Positions 26,842 to 34,768 of a DNA stretch of 64,000 nucleotides are shown one piece after another (positions within the stretch are counted from its first letter, which is position 1; each line of letters opens with the position of its first letter). Source of the DNA: Methanolobus profundi. Its GTDB lineage: Archaea; Halobacteriota; Methanosarcinia; Methanosarcinales; Methanosarcinaceae. Where the stretch lies: the NCBI RefSeq assembly GCF_900114835.1, contig NZ_FOUJ01000001.1, positions 620,001-684,000 on the forward strand, given 5' to 3'. The notes beneath the pieces were generated by a model. It ran no database searches. It was given only the letters and a program-made list of their open reading frames with translations, and was not told the DNA's origin. A program made the translations under genes and the position numbers.

Positions 26842-29574
26842 ATGATGACTAAAGGAAGAAAAGGGACTTTCAAGTTAATAGTAGTGTTCTTGCTATGTTT
26901 ACTGTTTGTTCCATCAACAGTATCAGCATCTGACTGGGAACAGTTTCAGGGAGACATACATAATACTGGTGTAACAGAAGACAAGGCTCCCATTACCTAT
27001 CCGGTAGGGAATGAATATTCATGGGCTACAAAAGCAATTAGTGCAGATGGGTATTTAGGTTTTGATTCAGCTTTCATTGCATTAGATGGTGTTCTTTATG
27101 TGGTAGGTTGCGATCACAATTTAAGGGCACTATATATGGGAAATGGTACCGAGATATGGTCAACCAATACTGGTGAAGGTTTTCATCTTGGAAGTATCGC
27201 AGCAGGCAATGACAGCATATTTGTTTCTACATACACGAGTTGGTTATATTGTATTAACAGTACAACGGGTGTTGTAGAGTGGAAAGCAGATGAAAGACTG
27301 TATGTTGGCGAAGTTAATAAAAACTATCAGATGAACACACCCGTAGTCTATGACGACCATAAGGTCTACTTTGGTGGCTGGTTATCAGATGTAACATACG
27401 AAAACTATTCTAGATATTATTGCTATTATGATAACGGCACAAAATGCTGGGAGCGCCAGACTACAACTGACAGTGGATACTATTGGACAGGCGCTGCTGT
27501 AATTGATGATTATCTGGTTTATGCGGATATAGGTGGCTATCTGGTTTCTGTGTACAAAAACACCGGTCTTACAAGAGATCAATTGGACCTTTCTTTAACA
27601 TATGGTTTTGATTCAGGAAATGTCTATTCTTCTATCTGCTATGCTGAGGAGCTGGGTCGCATATACTTAACTTCCAAAGGTGGTTATTTATATTCTATAG
27701 GTATGAATTCTGATGGTACTTTTGATACTGTAGATAAACAATATGCTAAACTCCCCAGTACAAGTAAATCCACACCTGCTTACTATAATGGAAAAGTGTA
27801 TTTTGGTACTGGTTCTGTATTTGGTGGTGCTGGTTCCGGTCTGCTATGTTATAATGCGAGCAATGTTTCTGAGAAACTCTGGTCATATAGCAATGCAACA
27901 GCTATCCAGTCGTCTCCGGTTATCAGTACAGCTTACGATGATGGTGACGGTGAGATATATATCTATTTTACTACCAATGTTGCAAATGGAACTGTATATT
28001 GTATTAATGGATCAGGAATTGAACAATGGACCTATACAGCACCTTCAGAAATAAATGAGTATACTTTACAGGGAGTGACTATTTCTGACGGATGGCTTTT
28101 CTATGGGAATGACGCACGTTATGTGTTTGGGATGGCAACGAAAGAATCGCTTGGTAAAGTCCACTACATTGATAATAGTAGTTCTCTTCAGGATGAAATC
28201 TATGATGCAGAGAATGGTGATACAATAATGCTGTCTCCTGGTATCTATAACGTTTCATTGGACCCGTTAACCGGATACTCTTCATTGTACATTAACAAGA
28301 GTGATCTGATCTTCGAGGCTGATGGTGGAGAAGTGATAATTGTTCCTGACACGGATGCCTGTCCTTCTCTCATGTTTGGTGTGGCAGATGCAGACGATAC
28401 TGCAGGTTGCGATGCTTCTGGAACTACTTTTAAGGGAATAAATTTTGCTGGCTTTGATATGATAGGTACTGCAAACAATGATCTTAAAAGCAACCAGGTT
28501 CTTAGCAATTTACGGTTTGAGACTTGTACATTCTCTGATGTTGATATTCATTATATCCATAATGATTCTTATGTGATGAATTGTACATTCTCTGATGGCC
28601 CCGATCTTATGATATGTGGGGATAATATAATTATTGAAGGCAATAATGGTACTTTCAAAGGAATGGAACTGAGCACAGACCTGTCAGGTGCATCTGATCT
28701 AACAATTAGGAATAATTCTTTCAGTCTGGATGGTTCACTCGATCTAAGTGATGTATCCTACCTGATGGAGGGCAACATAATTCATGCAGTATCATCCGGT
28801 ATCCAGTGCCAGATAAATAATTCAGCTTCGTTTATCCTAAACAATGATTTCACGAACATTTCTCTGTTGTCACTGGGCGGACAGGTGTACCTGAACAATA
28901 TAATAGACTGTAATGATATGGAATTTGTTCTGGCTTCAGGAACCTTCAATACATCCGATCCAGTAAATTATACATACAAAGATACAAATTATGCCAGCTA
29001 TCTGGGCAATTATTATTCCGATTATTCCGGTACCGATGTCAATGACGATGGTATTGGTGATGACCCTGTTACAGATAGTTCAAATGGAGGCATAGATTAC
29101 TATCCTTTGACAGGTAAATGGATCAGTTCCACAAGTGAAATTGAAGCACCAGTTGCTGACTTCTCTGCAAATATCACTTCAGGAAATGCACCTCTGACCG
29201 TACAGTTCACAGATATGACCAGTGCTACGTTATCATGGGACTGGGATCTTGATAATGATGGTGTAATTGATTCAACTGACCAGAACCCGGTGTTCACCTA
29301 TACTACTGCAGGTAGGTATTCAGTTAACTTAACGATCCACGGATCAACTGCAAGTGATTCCGAACTCAAGGTTGACTATATTTATGTGGCCGATGACTGG
29401 AACCCATGGAATGACGCTGGTTCAGTAAGTGGAAGTTACATATCCATAGATGAGGTCATCGAGGCTTATAATTGCTGGAGATACGATAACACTGCATCTT
29501 ATACAGGTTATAGTGTCTCAATCGATGATGTGATTTCCATGTACAATGCCTGGAGGTATAATGATCAAATGTGA
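26842..29574 (+). CDS. Exported PQQ propeller + NosD-like beta-helix + PKD protein with C-terminal module
   Basis: This 910-residue protein has a signal peptide (1-29), a PQQ-like propeller (30-437; begins SDWEQFQGDIHNTG), a right-handed parallel beta-helix of the NosD/CASH kind (438-760; AENGDTIMLSPGIYNVSL and repeated N-C-T-F-S-D turns), a PKD domain (768-849; SWDWDLDNDG) and the C-terminal module (850-910; DDWNPWND, IDEVIEAYNCWR, IDDVISMYNAWR). A strong GAGGTGAG site precedes the ATG. It is a longer relative of the gene at 24779. The beta-helix suggests carbohydrate or surface-polymer binding; no catalytic residues can be assigned by eye. Confidence 0.88.
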   Translation: MMTKGRKGTFKLIVVFLLCLLFVPSTVSASDWEQFQGDIHNTGVTEDKAPITYPVGNEYSWATKAISADGYLGFDSAFIALDGVLYVVGCDHNLRALYMGNGTEIWSTNTGEGFHLGSIAAGNDSIFVSTYTSWLYCINSTTGVVEWKADERLYVGEVNKNYQMNTPVVYDDHKVYFGGWLSDVTYENYSRYYCYYDNGTKCWERQTTTDSGYYWTGAAVIDDYLVYADIGGYLVSVYKNTGLTRDQLDLSLTYGFDSGNVYSSICYAEELGRIYLTSKGGYLYSIGMNSDGTFDTVDKQYAKLPSTSKSTPAYYNGKVYFGTGSVFGGAGSGLLCYNASNVSEKLWSYSNATAIQSSPVISTAYDDGDGEIYIYFTTNVANGTVYCINGSGIEQWTYTAPSEINEYTLQGVTISDGWLFYGNDARYVFGMATKESLGKVHYIDNSSSLQDEIYDAENGDTIMLSPGIYNVSLDPLTGYSSLYINKSDLIFEADGGEVIIVPDTDACPSLMFGVADADDTAGCDASGTTFKGINFAGFDMIGTANNDLKSNQVLSNLRFETCTFSDVDIHYIHNDSYVMNCTFSDGPDLMICGDNIIIEGNNGTFKGMELSTDLSGASDLTIRNNSFSLDGSLDLSDVSYLMEGNIIHAVSSGIQCQINNSASFILNNDFTNISLLSLGGQVYLNNIIDCNDMEFVLASGTFNTSDPVNYTYKDTNYASYLGNYYSDYSGTDVNDDGIGDDPVTDSSNGGIDYYPLTGKWISSTSEIEAPVADFSANITSGNAPLTVQFTDMTSATLSWDWDLDNDGVIDSTDQNPVFTYTTAGRYSVNLTIHGSTASDSELKVDYIYVADDWNPWNDAGSVSGSYISIDEVIEAYNCWRYDNTASYTGYSVSIDDVISMYNAWRYNDQM

Positions 29575-29641
29575 TGGGTTAAAAGAGCTGATCTCCTCTT
29601 GACAATAGCATTTTCAGGTACATTTTAAATGTATGTTAACA

Positions 29642-29676
29642 GGAGAAAGGAATAATTTTTTCTCCGGGATTTTTTA
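29642..29676 (+). terminator. Hairpin with U-run after the gene at 26842
   Basis: GGAGAAA (29642-29648) pairs with TTTCTCC (29659-29665) over a 10-base loop and is followed by GGGA and six T. It lies 68 bases past the stop codon. Confidence 0.55.
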
Positions 29677-29791
29677 TTCTTATATAAAAAAGCTTTAACT
29701 TATATTTACATCATATAAAATGATATTATTAGTTTTCTCTGTAATGTCATGCTTCCTGTTTTAATGCAATTTTTGGCTCTGTAGAAATCCT

Positions 29792-30040
29792 GTTTATATA
29801 AACGACATAAACGTTGTTTTTTTTATATTTCCAAAAAAACAACCTATAAGCTAAAAACAAAGTAACCATCCGCCGAAGGTGGCACTTTCCAATCCCTCTG
29901 TATAAAGGAACATTGCATTTATGCTTGAGAATTCTACAGAAGACTCGTAAAGTAAGTACGGTGTGTTTGCAGATTCTTTTGTATTGTCTTGTGGGAAACG
30001 CCGGCTTCGCCGGGCCTTTCGGGATAATTCAGGTTATTAA
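29792..30040 (+). ncRNA. Candidate structured RNA with its own TATA box
   Basis: Within a 912-base gene-free stretch, this part is richer in G+C and in hairpins than its surroundings. GTTTATATAAAC (29792-29803) is a perfect palindrome holding a TATA box. GTTGTTTTTTT (29813-29823) pairs perfectly with AAAAAAACAAC (29833-29843). AAAGT (29859-29863) pairs with ACTTT (29884-29888) around an inner hairpin in CCATCCGCCGAAGGTGG (29866-29882). CCGGC-TTC-GCCGG (30001-30013) is another tight hairpin. The spacing from the TATA box would start a transcript near 29822-29826. I do not recognise it as a known RNA family. The next coding gene is about 450 bases downstream, so a long 5' leader or riboswitch is also possible. 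Confidence 0.35.
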
Positions 30041-30486
30041 TGAAAGACGATAAATCGATATACATGACAAAACCGGTCTACTTTTTTTAAGTATTACTGG
30101 CAGGAGTTCTACGGAGCTCATTTTTTAAAAAGGATAAGTTTTCAGAGTATTATTCATTATAGAAAACAGAAGACAATAATTGCTTTTGTTTTAAGTTGGA
30201 AATATGGAGCTTTAACTTATTATTTATTCAATTGGCTTAATTGCTAAATACTAATATTTTGTTGATTAAAAGATAACCTACGTATTTTCTATCATTTTGA
30301 TTCTCTTTAATCGTGATTTATATTTTATATAATCTTGTAAACTAATGTATATTAATCTTTTACATATAGTTATATGTTAAAAAGTTCATTACTGAATAGA
30401 ATGTTAACAGTTGAATATCCACAAAACACCAATTCAGTGTTATGTTTTTCAATTGACTGCATTCTTAAAATATGGGAGAAAAATAA
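30041..30486. other. AT-rich intergenic region upstream of DUF4430 gene
   Basis: No open frame is seen here. TATA-like runs occur around 30250-30375 (for example TTTATATTTTATATAA near 30316), which could drive the gene at 30487. GGGAGAAAAATAA just before the start gives a GGGAG ribosome-binding site. Confidence 0.4.
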
Positions 30487-30960
30487 ATGAAAATAAGATC
30501 AATTCTAAAAATTGCGATAGTTATGCTTTTTGCTATGGCATTGCTTACTGTACCAGCAGCAGCTTCAATAGACATTGACGAAGACGTAGATCTGTCAACA
30601 GGCACATTTACATTTGTACCTTCAAACAATGCAAGTGCCAGTTACACTGTAAACTGGATGACGGTTATGGGTGCGCTCGAGAAAGCTCAGGATGAGAATA
30701 TCTTAACATACAGTGCAGCTGATACCTGGTATGACGATTACGGTTCTTTCTATCTTACAGATATCAATGGAGTTTCTGATGACTATGACAACCATAAGGC
30801 ATGGTTCCTTTACATTGATGGTGAGTATTTATCATATGGTCTTGGACTTAATTCGATCGATGAAGAAGAATGTGCCCAATTCAAATACCATGAATATGAC
30901 ACTACCACATGGGAACCTATTGGAAATCCAATTCACTCAATAGACCTTAATGTAGAATAA
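30487..30960 (+). CDS. Small exported DUF4430-like protein
   Basis: This 157-residue protein has a signal peptide (1-26) and a single domain (about 35-150) of the DUF4430/transcobalamin C-terminal-like type: T-x-x-x-A-L-E-K-A near 60, then KAWFLYIDGEYLSYGLG, which is the family's W-x-x-Y-V-N/D-G-x-x-x-x-x-G-x segment. In transcobalamin this beta-grasp-like domain helps hold cobalamin; in archaea its ligand is not known. Two more copies lie in the protein at 34769. The gene stands alone between long intergenic regions and is closed by a clear terminator, so it is probably one transcript. Confidence 0.75.
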   Translation: MKIRSILKIAIVMLFAMALLTVPAAASIDIDEDVDLSTGTFTFVPSNNASASYTVNWMTVMGALEKAQDENILTYSAADTWYDDYGSFYLTDINGVSDDYDNHKAWFLYIDGEYLSYGLGLNSIDEEECAQFKYHEYDTTTWEPIGNPIHSIDLNVE

Positions 30961-30972
30961 TCTCTCCTTTTT

Positions 30973-31005
30973 AAATCCGGAGTTCCGGATTTCTTTTTTT
31001 GTTTT
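30973..31005 (+). terminator. Strong hairpin terminator after the DUF4430 gene
   Basis: AAATCCGG (30973-30980) pairs perfectly with CCGGATTT (30985-30992) over loop AGTT, followed by C, seven T, G and five T. It begins 13 bases after the stop codon. Confidence 0.75.
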
Positions 31006-31411
31006 TAGGGATCTAAAGTCTTTGTAGATATCAAATCTGCACTTTGTCTTCATCCATATTTTCTACAATCTCACATATTTTGATAGTTTTTAAGAGGCAT
31101 TCGCTTATCAAAACCAATGTCAACAGCGAATCTATCATAGTTATATCTTTAACAAGTTATAATATTGCCAGGGTCGGATATGTTGTTAGTCATATGGATA
31201 ATAACTGGTACAGTATTTTTTCCATTTATATATGTGTTATTATCACTCCTATGCAAGGCATGTGCCCATTTGTAACCAATGCTAATGGTGCATTTTTGCT
31301 TAACATAATGAAATGATCACAAAAACACGAAGTTATCCGACTTGTATGCCGGGTATTACGTGTTGTTTCAACTATACAATTTCAGTTGAAAGCTACTAGC
31401 GGAGGTAGTTT
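31006..31411. other. Intergenic region upstream of the 1095-residue surface protein
   Basis: An open frame of 90 codons (31044-31316, plus) is present but has no ribosome-binding site, no signal peptide and no recognisable domain, so it is not called. GGAGG at 31401-31405 is the ribosome-binding site of the next gene. No repeat or strong hairpin was noticed. Confidence 0.4.
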
Positions 31412-34400
31412 ATGGCAAAAATAAGTAAAACAACAACATTTATAATTTCTTTGGCAATTATTTTATTATTCATTTCTCCCGCCATGGCAGAGGAGACAAC
31501 CGATGCTTCATGGCATCAGTTCCACAAGGATCTGGCACATGCCGGATCGTCCACTTCAGATACGCCGGATTCTAATACAGTAACATGGATAAGTCCAAAT
31601 GTTAGTGCTATCGGTGCTTCATCCCCTGTCATTGCTGATGGAATGGTTTTCGTGAATTGTGCCAACCCGGAGAGTACAAGCAGTGAGTGCTGGATAACAG
31701 CTCTTGACCTTGATGATGGTACATTTTTATGGAATACTTCTATGGGAGAGCGTGAATGGGGTTCCTGGGCATCTCCTGCTTATCATGATGGAAAGGTTTT
31801 CACTTCTCTTGGTAAAGTGACAAAATGTCTGTATGCTTCAAATGGAACTGAAATATGGAGCTTCACAACAGAGGAAGCTTCATGCAATGGTAGCCCTGCC
31901 ATTGCAGATGGTAAGGTCTTTGTAAATGACTGGCAAGGGGGTCATTACTATTGTTTGAACGAGGTTGATGGTACAGAGATATGGAACTTCCCTATCTATG
32001 GTGCATCTGAAACGGGTGGTACAAGTACTGGCAAGGCTCAGGGAACAGTTGCCTATGTAGATGGCCTTGTTTATATGACAAGTGGCTGTGACCAGAACAT
32101 TATAGATGATGTACTTACTGAGGGTTTTCTTTATTGTGTCGATGCTGATACAGGTGAAGAATACTGGAACCAGACATTTGAACATAATGTGTATTGTTCA
32201 CCTGCAGTTGTTGATGGTGTAGTATATCTTACAACCTACAATTTCTATGGTACCGGCGATGTCTATGCTGTAGATGCAAGTAATGGTGATATTCTCTGGC
32301 AGGAAGATATCTGGAGGACTGATTCAACTCCTGCTGTTGCATATGGTAATGTGTATACATCTGGTGGATATCAGCGTGGAAAGGTTTTCTGTCGAAACGC
32401 CAGCAACGGTGATCTGCTGTGGGAAACTGATGGCAATGATATTGGTGGCTGGACTCTGTCAGTTGCCGTTGCTGACGGGAAGGTTTTCGCAGGAGCACAA
32501 AAAAAGTATAGTGATGACAGTTTCGACTATGAGGGAATTTATGTACTGGACGCTACAAACGGTGACATTCTCTGGTCAAATGAGAACGGAGGCAGTTGCC
32601 CGGCTATTTATGATGGTACTGTGTTCACAATAGCTGAGGGCGGTCGTGTAGTTGCTTATGGTGGTGGCAGTGAAACTGTTGACATCACTGCAGAAATGAG
32701 CTCTATTACAAATTCATACCTAGGTATTGAGCAGGATATTGACATAACAATCCTCAATGAAGGTAGTACATTTGCAAATGATGTCCTTATTTCACTTAAA
32801 ATTGATAATGTTGAAATTGCTAATCAGACAATTAGTTGTGTAGGTGGAGGCTCGTCACAAGACATTACATTCACATGGCTCCCGGAATCAGTAAAGACCT
32901 ATGATGTTGAGGTTTTTGTAGATCCACTGGATAATATTATTGAGACTGATGAAAGTAACAATGATGTTTCCATTTCAGTGACAGTTCTTGATGGAAATCC
33001 AGATCTAGTGCCTGTTTCAATTACACCGGACCAGATATATATCAATCAGCCTTATGAGATGACAGCAACTGTATCTAATACAGGATATGATGTTGCTGAG
33101 TCCTTTGTTGTAGAGATCAAAGATGGAAGCGATTTAGTTGAAAGCAAGACCATATCTTCCCTTGGTCCGGGTGAAGTTGAGCAATTTACTTTCACGTGGA
33201 CTGCAAGTTCAACTGGCTTTGTTTATCTGTCTATGAATGTTGATTCCACAGACATGGTGGTGGAAGAAAGTGATTCCAATAATGCAGATTCTTATGGGAT
33301 CGATGTGGAAGCCAGCACTGCAATTGAAGTGCTGCAGTCTACCGACTGGGCTCAGTTCCAGTTAAACTGGCTGCGTAACGGCACAGTGGGATCTTATGCT
33401 GCTCAGGAGGCAGTTGAGGAATGGAGTGCTTCTGGTTTTAACGGAGAAATAGATGTAACTCCTGTAATTGTGGATGATACGGTATATGTGATCGCTTCCA
33501 GCGGTTCAGTATGTGCATACGATAAGAATGATGGTTCTCTAACCTGGAAAAAAGAGACCGAGTCTTCAATGCATAAATCCACTCCTGCATATGGAGATGG
33601 AAACATCTTTGTTGCCACTGCACAGGGGGATCTTTACTCCTTTGATTCATCTACCGGATACAAACGATGGAGTGTATCTGTCACTAACAGTTCTTTTGAG
33701 AGTCCGGTTACCTATTATGATCATCGTATCTACGTTGCTGACGGACTTTCCGGTGACGTTGGAACCAAGTACTACTACTGTTATGATGATTTGGGCAATC
33801 TGGTATGGAAGTATGGAAATAACAATTCTGCAGGTTTCATCTGGAATGGTGCAGTTATTGTAGGGGACTATTTGGTTTATCCTGTATTTGAAGGAAGACT
33901 TGTAAGCCTTGACAGGGTCACGGGAGATCTCGTTGACGAGGTGAACCTTAGCCTTAGTTCTGATGTTTCTTTTGCACAGGCCGATCCTGGAAATTTCCGT
34001 TCTTCAGTTTCATATTGTGGTGGTTATCTATACACTACATCAGAGCGCGGCGATAATGGTTACCTGTGGAAGGTAGGCTTTGATGGATCAACAGGCAGTT
34101 TTTTAAACTCCGGCTGGAGTGTCGATCAGGGATTCAGTACCTCTACACCTGCAATTCTCAACGGTCGTGTCTACGTAGGTCAGGGTGAACATGGTGTGAC
34201 TGGTAAACTTAATTGTTTTGATGATTCCACCGGGACGTTGCTCTGGGACTATTCTGTGGATAAAGGTGTCAAATCATCTCCAGCCATAGCCACGTATTAT
34301 GACAGTGAGGATGAAGTTGACCGTACGCTGGTATACTTTACCGAAGCCCAGAACGACGGTTCAATGTTCTGTATCATGGACATGGGTGACTATGCTGACA

Positions 34401-34699
34401 CTGTATGGGAATACAATCCGGAGGATGACGATGGTTATATTCTGCAGGGTGCAGCCATCTCAGATGGTCTGGTATATTTCGGTACTGATGGTGGGAAGCT
34501 TTACTGTATTGGTAGTGATTGGAACCCCTGGGACGATGTTAGATCAGCAGAAGGCAGGAATATCGCAATTGACGAGGTCATAGAAGCTTACAATTGTTGG
34601 AGAAATGACGACCTTGCACCTTACACTGATTATGGTGTGTCCATCGATGATGTCATTTCCATGTACAATGCCTGGAGATACAACACTCCAATGGCCTGA
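31412..34699 (+). CDS. Exported protein with two PQQ-like propellers, two CARDB domains and C-terminal module
   Basis: This 1095-residue protein has a signal peptide (1-26), a first PQQ-like propeller (30-420; begins SWHQFHKDLAHAG), two CARDB-type beta-sandwiches (423-527 and 528-637; both contain E-S/T-x-x-x-N-N), a second propeller (643-1030; begins TDWAQFQLNWLRNG) and the module (1035-1095; DWNPWDD, IDEVIEAYNCWR, IDDVISMYNAWR). The first propeller resembles that of the protein at 41161, the second those at 24779, 26842 and 38823, so the gene looks like a fusion of two family members through the CARDB pair. GGAGG precedes the ATG. Likely a surface scaffold; no enzyme motif seen. Confidence 0.87.
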   Translation: MAKISKTTTFIISLAIILLFISPAMAEETTDASWHQFHKDLAHAGSSTSDTPDSNTVTWISPNVSAIGASSPVIADGMVFVNCANPESTSSECWITALDLDDGTFLWNTSMGEREWGSWASPAYHDGKVFTSLGKVTKCLYASNGTEIWSFTTEEASCNGSPAIADGKVFVNDWQGGHYYCLNEVDGTEIWNFPIYGASETGGTSTGKAQGTVAYVDGLVYMTSGCDQNIIDDVLTEGFLYCVDADTGEEYWNQTFEHNVYCSPAVVDGVVYLTTYNFYGTGDVYAVDASNGDILWQEDIWRTDSTPAVAYGNVYTSGGYQRGKVFCRNASNGDLLWETDGNDIGGWTLSVAVADGKVFAGAQKKYSDDSFDYEGIYVLDATNGDILWSNENGGSCPAIYDGTVFTIAEGGRVVAYGGGSETVDITAEMSSITNSYLGIEQDIDITILNEGSTFANDVLISLKIDNVEIANQTISCVGGGSSQDITFTWLPESVKTYDVEVFVDPLDNIIETDESNNDVSISVTVLDGNPDLVPVSITPDQIYINQPYEMTATVSNTGYDVAESFVVEIKDGSDLVESKTISSLGPGEVEQFTFTWTASSTGFVYLSMNVDSTDMVVEESDSNNADSYGIDVEASTAIEVLQSTDWAQFQLNWLRNGTVGSYAAQEAVEEWSASGFNGEIDVTPVIVDDTVYVIASSGSVCAYDKNDGSLTWKKETESSMHKSTPAYGDGNIFVATAQGDLYSFDSSTGYKRWSVSVTNSSFESPVTYYDHRIYVADGLSGDVGTKYYYCYDDLGNLVWKYGNNNSAGFIWNGAVIVGDYLVYPVFEGRLVSLDRVTGDLVDEVNLSLSSDVSFAQADPGNFRSSVSYCGGYLYTTSERGDNGYLWKVGFDGSTGSFLNSGWSVDQGFSTSTPAILNGRVYVGQGEHGVTGKLNCFDDSTGTLLWDYSVDKGVKSSPAIATYYDSEDEVDRTLVYFTEAQNDGSMFCIMDMGDYADTVWEYNPEDDDGYILQGAAISDGLVYFGTDGGKLYCIGSDWNPWDDVRSAEGRNIAIDEVIEAYNCWRNDDLAPYTDYGVSIDDVISMYNAWRYNTPMA

Positions 34700-34768
34700 A
34701 TTTCTTTTCATGGTGGTAACAGTAGTTGCTTCCTTGCAATTTTACAACATATAAAGTGGAGTACAAAT

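Noticed and set aside
31044-31316. 90-codon open frame in an intergenic region
   Set aside because: No ribosome-binding site, no signal or domain, and low-complexity Ile/Ser-rich content typical of chance frames in AT-rich DNA.
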